64,000 bases of DNA from NCBI RefSeq assembly GCF_002575655.3, contig NC_053039.3, positions 45,571,290-45,635,289 on the forward strand, read 5' to 3'. The notes under the pieces are model-generated. The model saw nothing but the letters and a program-made list of their open reading frames with translations. It was not told the origin of the DNA and made no database searches. This DNA comes from Aegilops tauschii subsp. strangulata. Taxonomy: Eukaryota; Streptophyta; Magnoliopsida; Poales; Poaceae. The position numbers and the translations under genes were made by a program. This document shows, in pieces, positions 33,714-46,900 of this stretch. Position 1 is the stretch's first letter, and every line of letters starts with the position of its first letter.

Positions 33714-34554
33714 AACAAATATTTCAAAAATGTTGACCAAAAACAAAATAAGCGGCCCATTTGAAAATACATATTTGTCTTTTCTTCGTACGCCATGTGT
33801 GAAAATAAGATCTTGTGAAATTTTACACATACGCAATATACATGTGTGCGTGTTTACAAAAAAATCAATTCTTTTACGCTGTGGAAAATTCGTTTTCGAA
33901 AACGGGAACCATGCCATTTGCACTTTCGTACAAAGCGGGCGGTATAAATGGGCGCACCTATGTGCCGCCTATTGCGAGGTGCACAGCTGCCACGTCTACA
34001 GTATCAAATGTGGGCGGGCCTAATAGGACGAGGCTCGTTATGCTGATGTCACCTATTTTTTTCTCTTTTTTACTTTCATGTATATTTTATATTAAACAAA
34101 TATATTTAAAAAATAAATTTACATAAAAATCAAAAAGTCGCTCAAAAACTTAAGAATTTAAAAACATGAAATTGGAAAAATGTTAACATAGTATTAAAAT
34201 TTGTGTAGTTTTAGTTTTTTTGATAACTTTCAAAAATATGTTCGTGACACTGAAAAAATGTCCCCACGTCTCAAGAAAATGTATGCGAATTGTTTATGAA
34301 ATTTTTTATACAATATAAATAAATGTTTCGTAATGCAAAGAAAAAATTGCAGTGTTAAAAAAATGTACATAGAATGTAAAAAATGTAATATAGACATTGG
34401 AAAAAAGTAATATGGAATTTTTTATTTTCATTAAAAATGTATGGTAAAATTTAAAAGGGGTGTTTCCAAAAAGATGTGCGTGAAAAATTCTAAATTCTTT
34501 ATACAATTTTAGAAAGTATTCATGTAGTTTAAAAATATGTTTATTGACGTACAT
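33714..34554. other. AT-rich unassigned DNA
   Basis: No gene. Many AAAATGT and GTTTAAAAA phrases recur, as in degraded grass repeats. A GC-richer patch at 33935-34045 with GGGCGGTATAAATGGGCG has a TATA-like string but no following reading frame. Confidence 0.5.
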
Positions 34555-35132
34555 CTCCATCTTCTATCTCATCTTTGCCCCCTCAAGAAACCAAACCACT
34601 GCAAACTGAGCTAGTTGCCTTAACAAATCCGAATGATCACTGATTAATCTGTTCTGAAACACATGGAAAAGTGATGAATAAACATTAAAATCTAAATCTC
34701 TCAACACATGAAACACATTGGCATCCACAGCCAAAAATATCAAGATCCTAGTGAATTAATCCCTTACATGCAATCTAAAGCAAAAACAATAAAAGAATTT
34801 GTCACATGTTCATAACTCATTGAACGGCTATTAGTACAAATGATATTATCTCTACTGTTAAAGCAGAATCAAACATCATTTTAGTTCGACCTTGGTCGAC
34901 CTCCCCCTCCTATTGCTAGCTCCTCCCACTGATTTTCAATCCCTACGAAAACTAGAGACAAGTAAACAAGAGAACCAAGCGGTTCAAGTTCATCTAAAGC
35001 AAAAACAATAAAAGAATTTGTCACATGTTCATAACTCATTGAACGGCTATTAGTACAAATGATATTATCTCTATTGTTAAAGCAGAATCAAACGTCATTT
35101 TAGTTCAACCTTGGTCGACCTCCCCCTCCTAT
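34555..35132. repeat. Local repeat family, copy 3, with an internal 222-bp tandem duplication
   Basis: The first part matches 1448-1760 in order. Within it, 34770-34913 (starting CATCTAAAGC or its equivalent and ending CCTCCTATTG) is repeated at 34992-35132 with a few substitutions. The spacer CTAGCTCCTCCCACTG to GGTTCAAGTTCA (34914-34991) recurs after the Angela element from 43715 on. So the original order was A-B-A-B, and the retrotransposon landed between the second A and the second B. Confidence 0.75.
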
Positions 35133-36857
35133 TGTTGGAAATATGCCCTAGAGGCAATAATAAATGGTTATTATTATATTTCTTTGTTCATGGTAATTGT
35201 CTATTATTCATGCTATAATTGTATTGTCCGGAAATCGTAATACATGTGTGAATACATAGACCACAACCTGTCCCTAGTAAGCCTCTAGTTGACTAGCTCG
35301 TTGATCAACAGATAGTCATGGTTTCCTGACTATGGACATTGGATGTCATTGATAACGGGATCACATCATTAGGAGAATGATGTGATGGACAAGACCCAAT
35401 CCTAAGCATAGCATAAAAGATCGTGTAGTTTCGTTTGCTAGAGCTTTTCCAATGTCAAGTATCTTTTCCTTAGACCATGAGACGTGCAACTCCCGGATAC
35501 CGTAGGAGTGCTTTGGGTGTGCCAAACGTCACAACGTAACTGGGTGACTATAAAGGTGCATTACGGGTATCTCCGAAAGTGTCTGTTGGGTTGGCACGGA
35601 TCGAGACTGGGATTTGTCACTCCGTGTAAACGGAGAGGTATCTCTGGGCCCACTCGGTAATGCATCATCATAATGAGCTCAATGTGACTAAGGCGTTAGT
35701 CACGGGATCATGCATTGCGGTACGAGTAAAGAGACTTGCCGGTAACGAGATTGAACAAGGTACTGGGATACCGACGATCGAATCTCGGGCAAGTAACATA
35801 CCGTTTGACAAAGGGAATTGCATACGGATTGATTGAATCCTCGACACCGTGGTTCATCCGATGATATCATCGTGGAACATGTGGGAGCCAACATGGGTAT
35901 CCAGATCCCGCTGTTGGTTATTGACCGGAGAGGCGTCTCGGTTATGTCTGCATGTCTCCCGAACCCGTAGGGTCTACACACTTAAGGTCCGGTGACGCTA
36001 GGGTTGTAGAGATATATGTATGCGGAAACCCGAAAGTTGTTCGGAGTCCTGGATGAGATCCCGGACGTCACGAGAGGTTCCGGAATGGTCCGGAGGTAAA
36101 GATTTATATATGGGAAGTCTTATTTTGGTCGCCGGAAAAGTTTCGCACTTTATCGGTATTGTACCGGGAGTGCCGAAAGGGGTCCGGGGGTCCACCAAGG
36201 GGGTCCACCAGCCCCGGGGGGCCACATGGGCTGTAAGGGGTGTGCCTTGGCCTATATGGGCCAAGGGCACCAGCCCCAAGAGGCCCATGCGCAAGAGATA
36301 AGAAAAAAAGGGAGAGTCCTAAAGGGGGAAGGCACCTCCGAGGTGCCTTGGGGGGGAAGGACTTCCCCCTGGCCGCACCCTTCCTTGGAGGAAGGGGCAA
36401 GGCTGCGCCCCTCCCTCTCCCTTGGCCCTATATATAGTGGGGGGAAGGGAGGGCAGCAAGATCTAAGCCTTGGGCGCCTCCCTCCTCCCCTGCAACACCT
36501 CTCTCTCTCTCGCAGAAGCTTGCGAAGCCCTGCCGGAGACCCGCTACATCCACCACCACGCCGTCGTGCTGTTGGATCTCCATCAACCTCTCCTCCCCCC
36601 TTGCTGGATCAAGAAGGAGGAGACGTCGCTGCACCGTACGTGTGTTGAACGCGGAGGTGCCGTCCGTTCGGCACTCGGTCATCGGTGATTTGGATCACGG
36701 CGAGTACGACTCCGTCATCCACGTTCATTGGAACGCTTCCGCTCGCGATCTACAAGGGTATGTAGATCCACTCCTTTCCCCTCGTTGCTAGTAGACTCCA
36801 TAGATGCATCTTGGTGAGCGTAGGAATTTTTTTTAAATTATGCTACGATTCCCAACA
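35133..36857 (+). repeat. 5' LTR of the Angela-like element
   Basis: 1,725 bp. A TATATATAG-type TATA string near 36429-36437, followed by CT-rich leader sequence, is the likely promoter. It is the same in both LTRs. Confidence 0.95.
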
Positions 36858-36858
36858 G

Positions 36859-36875
36859 TGGCATCATGAGCCAGG
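36859..36875 (+). promoter_or_regulatory. Primer-binding site of the Angela-like element
   Basis: TGGCATCATGAGCCAGG begins two bases after the 5' LTR and is the variant of the tRNA-Met primer site found in this copia group. Confidence 0.75.
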
Positions 36876-38159
36876 TCTATGCGTAGTTACTATGCACGAG
36901 TAGAACACAAAGTAGTTGTGGGCGTTGAGTTTGCCAATTCTTCTTGCCGCTACTAGTCTTTTCTTGTTTCGGCGGCATTGTAGGATGAAGCGGCCCGGAC
37001 CGACCTTACACGTACTCTTACGTGAGACAGGTTCCACCGACTGACATGCACTAGTTGCATAAGGTGGCTAGCGGGTGTCTGTCTCTCCTACTTTAGTCGA
37101 AACAGATTCGATGAAAAGGGTCCTTGTGAAGGGTAAATAGAAATTGGCAAATCACGTTGTGGTCATACGTAGGTAAGAAACGTTCTTGCTAGAAACCTAC
37201 AAACCACGTAAAAACTTGCAACAACAATTAGAGGACGTCTAACTTGTTTTTGCAGCAAGTGCTATGTGATGTGATATGGCCAGAAGATGTGATGAATGAT
37301 ATATATGATGTATGAGATTGATCATATTCTTGTAATAGGAATCACGACTTGCATGTCAATGAGTATGACAACCGGCAGGAGCCATATGAGTTGTCTTTAT
37401 TATTTTGTATGACCTGCGTGTCATTGAATAACGCCATGTAAATTACTTTACTTTGTTGCTAAACGCGTTAGCCATAGAAGTAGAAGTAATCGTTGGCGTG
37501 ACGACTTCATGAAGACACAATGATGGAGATCATGATGATGGAGATCATGGTGTCATGCCGGTGACGAAGATGATCATGGTGCCCCGAAGATGGAGATCAA
37601 AGGAGCATAATGATATTGGCCATATCATGTCACTATTTGATTGCATGTGATGTTTATCATGTTTTTGCATCTTATTTGCTTAGAACGACGGTAGTAAGTA
37701 AGATGATCCCTTATAATAATTTCAAGAAAGTGTTCACCCTAACTGTGCACCGTTGCGAAGGTTCGTCGTTTCGAAGCACCACGTGATGATCGGGTGTGAT
37801 AGATTCTTACGTTCGAATACAACGGGTGTTGACGAGCCTAGCATGTACAAACATGGCCTCGGAACACACGCAATACACTTAGGTTGACTTGACGAGCCTA
37901 GCATGTACAGACATGGCCTCGGAACACGGAGGACCGAAAGGTCGAGCATGAGTCGTATAGAAGATACGATCAACATGGAGATGTTCACCGATCTTGACTA
38001 GTCCGTCTCACGTGATGATCGGACACGGCCTAGTTGAACTCGGATCATGTTTCACTTAGATGACTAGAGGGATGTCTATCTGAGTGGGAGTTCATAATCA
38101 GATGAACTTCATTATCATGAACATAGTCAAATAGGTATTTGCAAATTATGTCATAGCTT
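36876..38159. other. Untranslated leader of the Angela-like element
   Basis: No coding block. Contains GATGATGGAGATCATG repeats near 37520-37600 and a duplicated phrase GACGAGCCTAGCATGTACA...CATGGCCTCGGAACAC (37832-37870 and 37892-37927), about 60 bp apart. Confidence 0.7.
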
Positions 38160-41100
38160 GCGCTTTAGTTCTACTGGTTAAGATATGTTCCTAGAGAAAA
38201 TTTAGTTGAAAATTGGTAGTAGCAATTATGCGGACTGGGTCCGTAAACTGAGGATTGTCCTCATTGTTGCACAGAAGGCTTATGTCCTTAATGCACCGCT
38301 CAGTGTGCTGAACCTCAGCGTCGTCTGTAGATGTTACGAAACATCTGACATACACGTTTTGATGACTACGTGATAGTTCAGTGCGGTTTAGAATTGTGGC
38401 ACCAAAGACGTTTTGAAACGTCGCAGAACATGTGAGATGTTCCGAAGACTGAAATTGGGATTTCAGACTAGTGCCCACGTCAAGAGGTATGAGACCTCTG
38501 ACAAGTTTCTTAAGCCTGCAAACTAAGGGAGAAAAGCTCAATCGTTGAGCATGTGCTCAGATTGTCTGAGTGCCACAATCGCTTGAATCGAGTGGGAGTT
38601 AATCTCCCAGATGAGATAGTGATAGTTCTCCATAGTCACTGCCACCAAGCTAGTAGAGCTTCGTGATGAACTATAACATATCAAGGATAGTTATGATGAT
38701 CCTTGAGCTATTCGCGATGTTTGACACCGCGAGAGTAGAAATCAAGAAGGAGCATCAATTGTTGATGGTTAGTAAAACCACTAGTTTAAGAAGGGCAAGG
38801 GCAAAAGGGATACTTCATGAAACAGCAAGTCGTTTGCTGCTCTAGTGAAGAATCCCAAGGTTGAACCCAAACCCGAGACTAAGTGCTTCTGTAATGAGGG
38901 GAACGGTCACTGAAGCGGAACTACCCTAGATACTTGGTAGATGAGAAGGCAGGCAGGGTCGACAGAAGTATATTGGATATACATTGTATGAATGTGTACT
39001 TTACTAGTACTCCTAGCAGCACCAGGGTATTAGATACCGGTTCGGTTGCTAAGTGTTAGTAACTCGAAATAAAAGCTGCGGAATAAACGGAGACTAGCTA
39101 AAGGTGAGATGACGATGTGCGTTGGAAGTGTTTCCAAGGTTGATGTGATCAAGCATCGCATGCTCCCTCTACTATCGAGATTTGGTGTTTGCGTTGAACA
39201 TGATTGGATTATGTTTATCGCAAAACGGTTATTCATTTAAGGAGAATAATGGTTACTCTGTTTATTTGAATAATACCTTTAATGGTCTTGCACCTAAAAT
39301 GAATCTCGATCGTAGTGATACACATGTTCATGCCAAAAAGATATAAGATAGTAATGATAGTACCACATACTTGTGGCACTGCCACTTGAGTCATATTGGT
39401 ATAGAACGCATGAAGAAGCTCCATGTGGATGGATCTTTGGACTCACTCATTTTGAAAAGATTGAGACATGCGAACCATGTCTATTGGTATATATGCATGA
39501 AGAAACTCCATACAGATGGATCGTTTAGACTCACTTGATTATGAATCACTTGAGACATGCAAATCATACCACATGGGCAAGATGACTGAAAGTCCTCGTT
39601 TTCAGTAAGATGGAACAAGAGAGCAACTTATTGGAAGTAATACATTTTGATGTACGCAGTCCAATGAGTGCTGAGGCATGCAGTGGATATCGTTATGTTC
39701 TTACTTCACAGATGATTTGAGTAGATGCTGAGAATATTTAGTTGATGAAACACAAGTCTGAATTATTGAAAGGTTCAAGTAATTTCAGAGTGAAGTTGAA
39801 GATCGTCGTGACAAGAGGATAAAATGTCTGTGATATGATCATAGAGATGAGTATCTGAGTTACGAGTTTGGCACACAATTAAGACATTGTGGAAAGTGTT
39901 TCACAATTAATACCGCCTGGAACACCATAGTGTGATGGTGTGTCCGGACATCATAGCTGCACCCTATTGGATATGGTGCATACCATGATGTCTCTTATCG
40001 AATTACCACTATCGTTTATGGGTTAGGCATTAGAGACAACCGCATTCACTTTAAAAGGGGCACCACGCAATTCCGTTGAGACGACACCGTTTAGAGAAAC
40101 CTAAGTTGTCGTTTCTTAAAAGTTTGGGGCTGTGAAGCTTATGTGAAAAAGTTTCAGGCTGATAAGCTCGAACCCAAAGTGGACAAATGCATCTTCATAG
40201 AATACCCAAAACAGTTGGGTATACCTCCTATTTCAGATCTGGAAGCAAAAGTAATTGCTTCTAGAAACGAGTCCTTTCTCGAGGAAAAGTTTCTCTCGAA
40301 AGAATTGAGTGGGAGGATGGTGGAGACTTGATAAGGTTATTGAACCGTCGCTTCAACTAGTGTGTAGCAGGGCACAGGAAGTTGTTCCTGTGGCACCTAC
40401 ACCAATTGAAGTGGAAGCTTATGATAGTGATCATGAAACTTCGGATCAAGTCACTACCAAACCTCGTAGGACGACGAGGATGCGCACTACTTCAGAGTAA
40501 TGCGTGATCCTGTCTTGGAAGTCATGTTGCTAGACAACAATGAACCTACGAGCTATGGAGAAGCGGTGGTGGGCCCATATTCCGACGAATGGCTCGAGGC
40601 CATGAAATCCGAGATAGAATCCATGTATCAGAACAAAGCATGGACTTTGGTGAACTTGCCCGATGATCGGCAAGCCATTGAGATAAATGGATCTTTAAGA
40701 AGAAGACGGACATGGACGGTAATGTTACCGTCTATGAAGCTCGACTTGTGGCAAAGAGTATTTTCACAAGTTCAAGGAGTGGACTACGATGAGTTTTTCT
40801 CATCCGTAGCGATGCTTAGGTCCGTCGGAATCATGTTAGCATTAGCTGCATTTATGAAATCTGGCAGATGGATGTCAAAACAAGTTTCCTCACCATTTTT
40901 CGTGAGGAAAGGTTGTATGTGATACAATCAGAAAGGTTTTGTCGATCCTAAGGATGCTAAAAGGTATGCTAGCTCCAGCGATCCTTCCATGGATTAGAGC
41001 GAGCATCTCGAAGTCAGAATATACGCTTTGATGGAGTGATCAAAGTTTTTGGGTTTATACAAAGTTTGTTAGAAACTTGTATTTACAACAAAGTGAGTGG

Positions 41101-41820
41101 GAGCGCTACAACATTTCTGATAAGTATATGTGAATGACATATTATTGATCCGAAATGATGTAAAAATTTCTGGAAAGCATAAAGGGTTGTTTGAAAGGAG
41201 TTTTTCAAAGGAAGACCTCGATAAAGCTACTTACATATTGGGCATCAAGATCCATAGAGATAGATCAAGACGCCCGATGATACTTTCAAAAGACAGCACA
41301 CCTTGACATGATTTTGAAAGAGTTCAAAATAGATCAGCAAAGGAGTTCTTGGCTGTGTTACAAGGTGTGAGTATTGAGTGAGACTCAAGACCTGACCACA
41401 GCAGAAGATAGAGAAAGGACGAAAGTCGTCCCCTATGCTTTAGACGTAGGCTCTATAGTATGCTATGTTGTGTACCGCACCTGTAGTGTGCCTTGCCATG
41501 AGTTGGTCAAGAGGGTACAATGGTGATCTGGGAAAGGATCTCATGACAGCGGTCGAACTTATCCTTAGTACCTAGTGGATTAAGGAATTTTCTCGATTAT
41601 GGAGGTGGAAAGGAGTTCGTCGTAAAGGGTTACGTCGATGCGAACTTTGACACTAATCCGGATGACTCTGAGTAGCAAACCGGATTCGTATAGTAGAGCA
41701 ATTATTTGAAATGGCTCCAAATAGCGCGTGGTAGCATCCACAAGATGACATAGATATTCGTAAAGCACACGGTTCTGAAAGGTTCAGACCCGTTGACTAA
41801 TAACCTCTCTCACAAGCATA
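38160..41820 (+). pseudogene. Degenerate Angela-type gag-pol
   Basis: No open frame longer than about 140 codons remains, but landmarks survive in the right order. These are a gag segment (about 38180-38300); a zinc-knuckle remnant CFCNEGNGH (about 38885); a protease remnant near RVLDTGS-like sequence (39025); integrase fragments (39360-40130); the KKFQADKLEPKVDKCIF segment (40143); the reverse-transcriptase start SYGEAVVGPYSDEWLEAM (40550-40625); a YVNDILLI-like active-site remnant with Asn in place of the first Asp (41125); and RNase H remnants up to about 41820. Stops and frameshifts separate nearly all of these. Confidence 0.85.
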
Positions 41821-41970
41821 ACATGACCAAACCAGAACACATTGAGTGATAATCACATAGTGATGTGAACTAGATTGTTGACTCTAGTAAACTCTTTAGA
41901 TGTTGGTCACATGGTGATGTGACCAGTGAGTGTTAAATCACATGGTGATGTGAACTAGATTATTGACTCT

Positions 41971-41986
41971 AGTGCAAGTGGGAGAC
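41971..41986 (+). promoter_or_regulatory. Polypurine tract of the Angela-like element
   Basis: AGTGCAAGTGGGAGAC directly precedes the 3' LTR, the typical CAAGTGGGAGA form. Upstream (41840-41965) a CACATGGTGATGTGAACTAG phrase is repeated three times. Confidence 0.85.
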
Positions 41987-43709
41987 TGTTGGAAATATGC
42001 CCTAGAGGCAATAATAAATGGTTATTATTATATTTCTTTGTTCATGGTAATTGTCTATTATTCATGCTATAATTGTATTGTCCGGAAATTGTAATACATG
42101 TGTGAATACATAGACCACAACCTGTCCCTAGTAAGCCTCTAGTTGACTAGCTCGTTGATCAACAGATAGTCATGGTTTCCTGACTATGGACATTGGATGT
42201 CATTGATAACGGGATCACATCATTAGGAGAATGATGTGATGGACAAGACCCAATCCTAAGCATAGCATAAAAGATCGTGTAGTTTCGTTTGCTAGAGCTT
42301 TTCCAATGTCAAGTATCTTTTCCTTAGACCATGAGACGTGCAACTCCCGGATACCGTAGGAGTGCTTTGGGTGTGCCAAACGTCACAACGTAACTGGGTG
42401 ACTATAAAGGTGCATTACGGGTATCTCCGAAAGTGTCTGTTGGGTTGGCACGGATCGAGACTGGGATTTGTCACTCCGTGTAAACGGAGAGGTATCTCTG
42501 GGCCCACTCGGTAATGCATCATCATAATGAGCTCAATGTGACTAAGGCGTTAGTCACGGGATCATGCATTGCGGTACGAGTAAAGAGACTTGCCGGTAAC
42601 GAGATTGAACAAGGTATTGGGATACCGACGATCGAATCTCGGGCAAGTAACATACCGTTTGACAAAGGGAATTGCATACGGATTGATTGAATCCTCGACA
42701 CCGTGGTTCATCCGATATCATCGTGGAACATGTGGGAGCCAACATGGGTATCCAGATCCCGCTGTTGGTTATTGACCGGAGAGGCGTCTCGGTCATGTCT
42801 GCATGTCTCCCGAACCCGTAGGGTCTACACACTTAAGGTCCGGTGACGCTAGGGTTGTAGAGATATATGTATGCGGAAACCCAAAAGTTGTTCGGAGTCC
42901 CGGATGAGATCCCGGACGTCACGAGAGGTTCCGGAATGGTCCGGAGGTAAAGATTTATATATGGGAAGTCTTATTTTGGTCGCCGGAAAAGTTTCGCACT
43001 TTATCGGTATTGTACCGGGAGTGCCGAAAGGGGTCCGGGGGTCCACCAAGGGGGTCCACCAGCCCCGGGGGGCCACATGGGCTGTAAGGGGTGCGCCTTG
43101 GCCTATATGGGCCAAGGGCACCAGCCCCAAGAGGCCCATGCGCAAGAGATAAGAAAAAAAAGGGAGTCCTAAAGGGGGAAGGCACCTCCGAGGTGCCTTG
43201 GGGGGGAAGGACTTCCCCCTGGCCGCACCCTTCCTTGGAGGAAGGGGCAAGGCTGCGCCCCTCCCTCTCCCTTGGCCCTATATATAGTGGGGGGAAGGGA
43301 GGGCAGCAAGATCTAAGCCTTGGGCGCCTCCCTCCTCCCCTGCAACACCTCTCTCTCTCTCTCGCAGAAGCTTGCGAAGCCCTGCCGGAGACCCGCTACA
43401 TCCACCACCACGTCGTCGTGCTGTTGGGTATCCATCAACCTCTCCTCCCCCCTTGCTGGATCAAGAAGGAGGAGACGTCGCTGCACCGTACGTGTGTTGA
43501 ACGCGGAGGTGCCGTCCGTCCGGCACTCGGTCATCGGTGATTTGGATCACGGCGAGTACGACTCCGTCATCCACGTTCATTGGAACGCTTCCGCTCGCGA
43601 TCTACAAGGGTATGTAGATCCACTCCTTTCCCCTCGTTGCTAGTAGACTCCATAGATGCATCTTGGTGAGCGTAGGAATTTTTTTAAAATTATGCTACGA
43701 TTCCCAACA
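41987..43709 (+). repeat. 3' LTR of the Angela-like element
   Basis: 1,723 bp, differing from the 5' LTR mainly by C/T changes, loss of one GAT triplet (near 42716), one extra CT unit in a CT run (near 43360) and a few changes near 43415-43430. Confidence 0.95.
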
Positions 43710-43901
43710 CCTATTGCTAGCTCCTCCCACTGATTTTCAATCCCTACGAAAACTAGAGACAAGTAAACAAGAGAACCAAGCGGTTCAAGTTCAATCAACA
43801 TTCCTTCCCATGATCCATAAAAGAAATGTGAGCCCACCGCTCCCTCGTTTCCGTTCAAAAGGAAAACCAATGAGAATCACCCACCCACGAACTCACGCCC
43901 C

Positions 43902-43924
43902 CCCCCCCCCCCCCCCCGCCCCCC
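43902..43924. repeat. Poly(C) run
   Basis: About 20 consecutive C with one G. It may cause assembly length error. Confidence 0.9.
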
Positions 43925-46900
43925 ATATAGCAGTGTATTGCTTCATGCAGGCACTTTTTACCATTCATTTATATTATTCAAGTCTCTATATGGTCGTCAT
44001 AGATGCTTCTATTACATCGATTTATTACTATTTTTCATGTGTTGTTGTAAATAAAACTCACTCATATATTTGTCAACGGAGGGAGTAGTATACAGTAAGC
44101 TTCATTGCACTTAGGAGAGCTTCCGTTACATGCAAGTTAATTAATCTCAATATGAATTCGGAATTCAGTACCCACACGAATTTCATAGGATGCTTTGATC
44201 GAGACGTGCATTGCATGTACATGCTTACTAGTCCTAACAAAAAGTCACAGGCCTTTGACCCATATTCAGTGCAAGTGTAATGGTTAGCCTAGGTGATAAC
44301 CCACAAGTTAAATGAAGCAATCCTATACGCAACACATCTTCAGTACAAGATTCATGCTATCATTCTCATGCTATTTTTTTGAGAAATCTGCAGGAGCACC
44401 GCCTTTTTAATAAGGAAGAAATATGTACATGTTGGCATGTCTTAAGGAGGACATGCCGAAACCCACCAGGTAGACCAATACCACATGTGACCTACTCTTG
44501 GAAAGTTGGATTTTAATAACTCTACGCCTAAAAGCCAAATCTCACCCCACAATCTCCTCGAAGGTGAGATGGGCCTTGACTGATTTAGATCATCTCTAAA
44601 ATGATGCAAGCACTTGAACGACACCCCAAAATCAAAAGCAATCAAAATTCCTACTACTAGTCTCACAAAGCCTTCTATTTAGATAGACTTTGATTTAGAT
44701 AAGCCGCATTCTGATCCAACTGATTGAAAGTGAATTTAAGAGTGCGCCGGTAATCCTAAAAAGCTAGATGAGTTCCAGATAAAACCAAAAAAGGAAACTT
44801 TGAAATGTGAGCGACTCTACATGTTTTGCTTAATGTACTTGTTAAAAGGTTGTAAATTTACCATGTTAATTTTGTTCAATCTTTCTCGGAAAACTGAAGT
44901 TGCCTATAAAGAACAAAGTTATTATTTACTACTTTATTTGGAATAGGTAAACAAGTGGTGTGAGGATTGCATTCAATTGGTATTTCCTTGTTATTTTGTT
45001 TAATGTAATGGGTGTTGTTTCGATAAATCATGAGTGGACATGCAGCCACGCAAGGTCGTTATCAAGACCGATCGTTTCCGCGCGATTCGTGCAGCTCTAA
45101 TACATCAAGCCTATATAATAAATTTTATCCACCGTATACAATTAATACAACTCTTGTATACTTCTGACCTTGCCGGGAGATGGCCCAGAAGGCAGACTCG
45201 CGCATTGAAGACGTGCGTTGATTAACATGTCAGTCTAAATGGCCAGTTGCACCACAATAACTACACTATCCATGGTACTTGATTAGAAGATGGCCGCGGA
45301 GCATGTCGTTTGGAGCGTTAACTACATTGAAAGCATGCAGCCTGTCCATAATCACACTAACTCTCTCCATCCAGCATTGTTCAATTTGGAAAATGAGGTT
45401 TTTTAGTTTCGGACTACTGACTTAAAACTCTTACATGCATCTTTTTGACTGAAAAATTACTTAACTCCATTCTTCATAGTTAACTTGAATCACAAAAAAT
45501 AGAATCTGATTTTTAAATGCAACGTTGATACAAAATCAGAATGTCAATTAAAAGATCAGGCAAAATTCTACAGAAAAAGTTAAAATACTTTTACATAACT
45601 TATAGGATATTTGAGATATCACCAATATTAGAGAATGATTTTTTTTATGGCTTCGGTTTTGATCTCAGCTTCACAAGCATACATGTTAACCAAAAATTAT
45701 GGTTCCCATTTTTGAACAAATTAGAGACATCAAAACCAACTCCACAGATTTCTAATTGAACTTACAATATGAAAATATCTACGAGATGCATTTAATTACC
45801 TGAATATATGGGAGAAAGTTTGTCATGGTTGCAGCTAAATTTGTGTGCTTAGTCGATGTATTAGTAATATGTTAATCGGTAAATTAGGACTAACCATCAT
45901 ACAAGTGTGTTTAATCAGTGTGCCAGTTATTAGCCATGTAATATCTTGGGCTAATTAGCATATGAGTATTACCATACACTAAACCATCCAGTTTGTCATG
46001 AAACAGATGCTATGAATAAAGCTTCTTGTACTAGCATTATTCCATTGATGCATCTGCCAATTGATGGGTGACACATTAATACATAGACTCTGCCAGCTAA
46101 TAACAATTGCCATAAGAAAAGTCTGCAATGCAAGGGGACGAACAGGTTGGATATACGTCAGCACGTTTATGCGTATACCCAAGTAAAACGCAGGATCAAG
46201 TCCAGTGTCCATATGCTAACCTGTGTATCTCTGTTTCTACCGAAGTCATTTCCCCTGTTCTTCTGCTCTTCACAGGACGCAGATTGAAAATGAGCTACAG
46301 TGCACACCACGAGGTACTTATGGTGGCTGCCCCACGTCCAGAGCATTGACGACGGTTCAGTTATGCCCATCCACCGAAGGACGGGGAGTTAATCCATCTC
46401 CCGGACGGGCTTTTTTGTTTTTCTCGTCTGATTCATTGAACGTGGGCTATGCTGCTGGCCCACCGCCGGGACGTATAACACGCGTATTCGTGCGATGTGT
46501 GAATTCACGCGACGCGTATTGCAAAAGTGCTAATAAAAGTAGCAATCGCAGCGCGTTGCCGGACGACCGGGATAACGGCATCGCGTAGCCGCATGTCCCA
46601 AAAATTCACGTCCGTGTTGTTTATACTAAAATATGCAGATATGTGTGTGTGTGTGGGGTTGGGGGGGGGGGGGGGGGGTGGGTGGGGGGGCAACATAATA
46701 AAAATCCATCGTTCTCAACTTCGCATTATTTCAAAGGTTGGGGGCGATCGCCCCCCTGTTGCCCCATACACATTGATTTGCCATTATTTATTCCTACACT
46801 TGAAGAAGACGTGAATCACGGTCCAGTTGGAGCTGAGGATGGTCATTGCCGAGATCGCCGGATCCCTGCCCCTTGGGTTCTTGCACGCCGGGAAGAAGCT

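Larger units (their letters stand above)
35133..43709 (+). mobile_element. Angela/BARE-type Ty1-copia retrotransposon, 8.6 kb
   Basis: LTRs of 1,725 and 1,723 bp start TGTTGGAAATATGCCCTAG and end CCCAACA, flanked by the target duplication CCTAT (35128-35132 and 43710-43714). The long LTR with this start is characteristic of the abundant Triticeae BARE1/WIS/Angela group. The LTRs differ at about ten substitutions plus a few short indels by eye, so insertion is recent, yet the internal coding region is full of stops and frameshifts. Confidence 0.96.

Noticed and set aside
35700..36690. Open frames of about 90-140 codons in the Angela LTR, repeated at 42554-43643
   Set aside because: They lie entirely within the two LTRs and recur because the LTRs are identical; LTRs of this family are not known to code.
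44079..44090. Stowaway MITE end (CGGAGGGAGTAG)
   Set aside because: No partner CTCCCTCCG end was found within several hundred bases, so a whole element cannot be supported.
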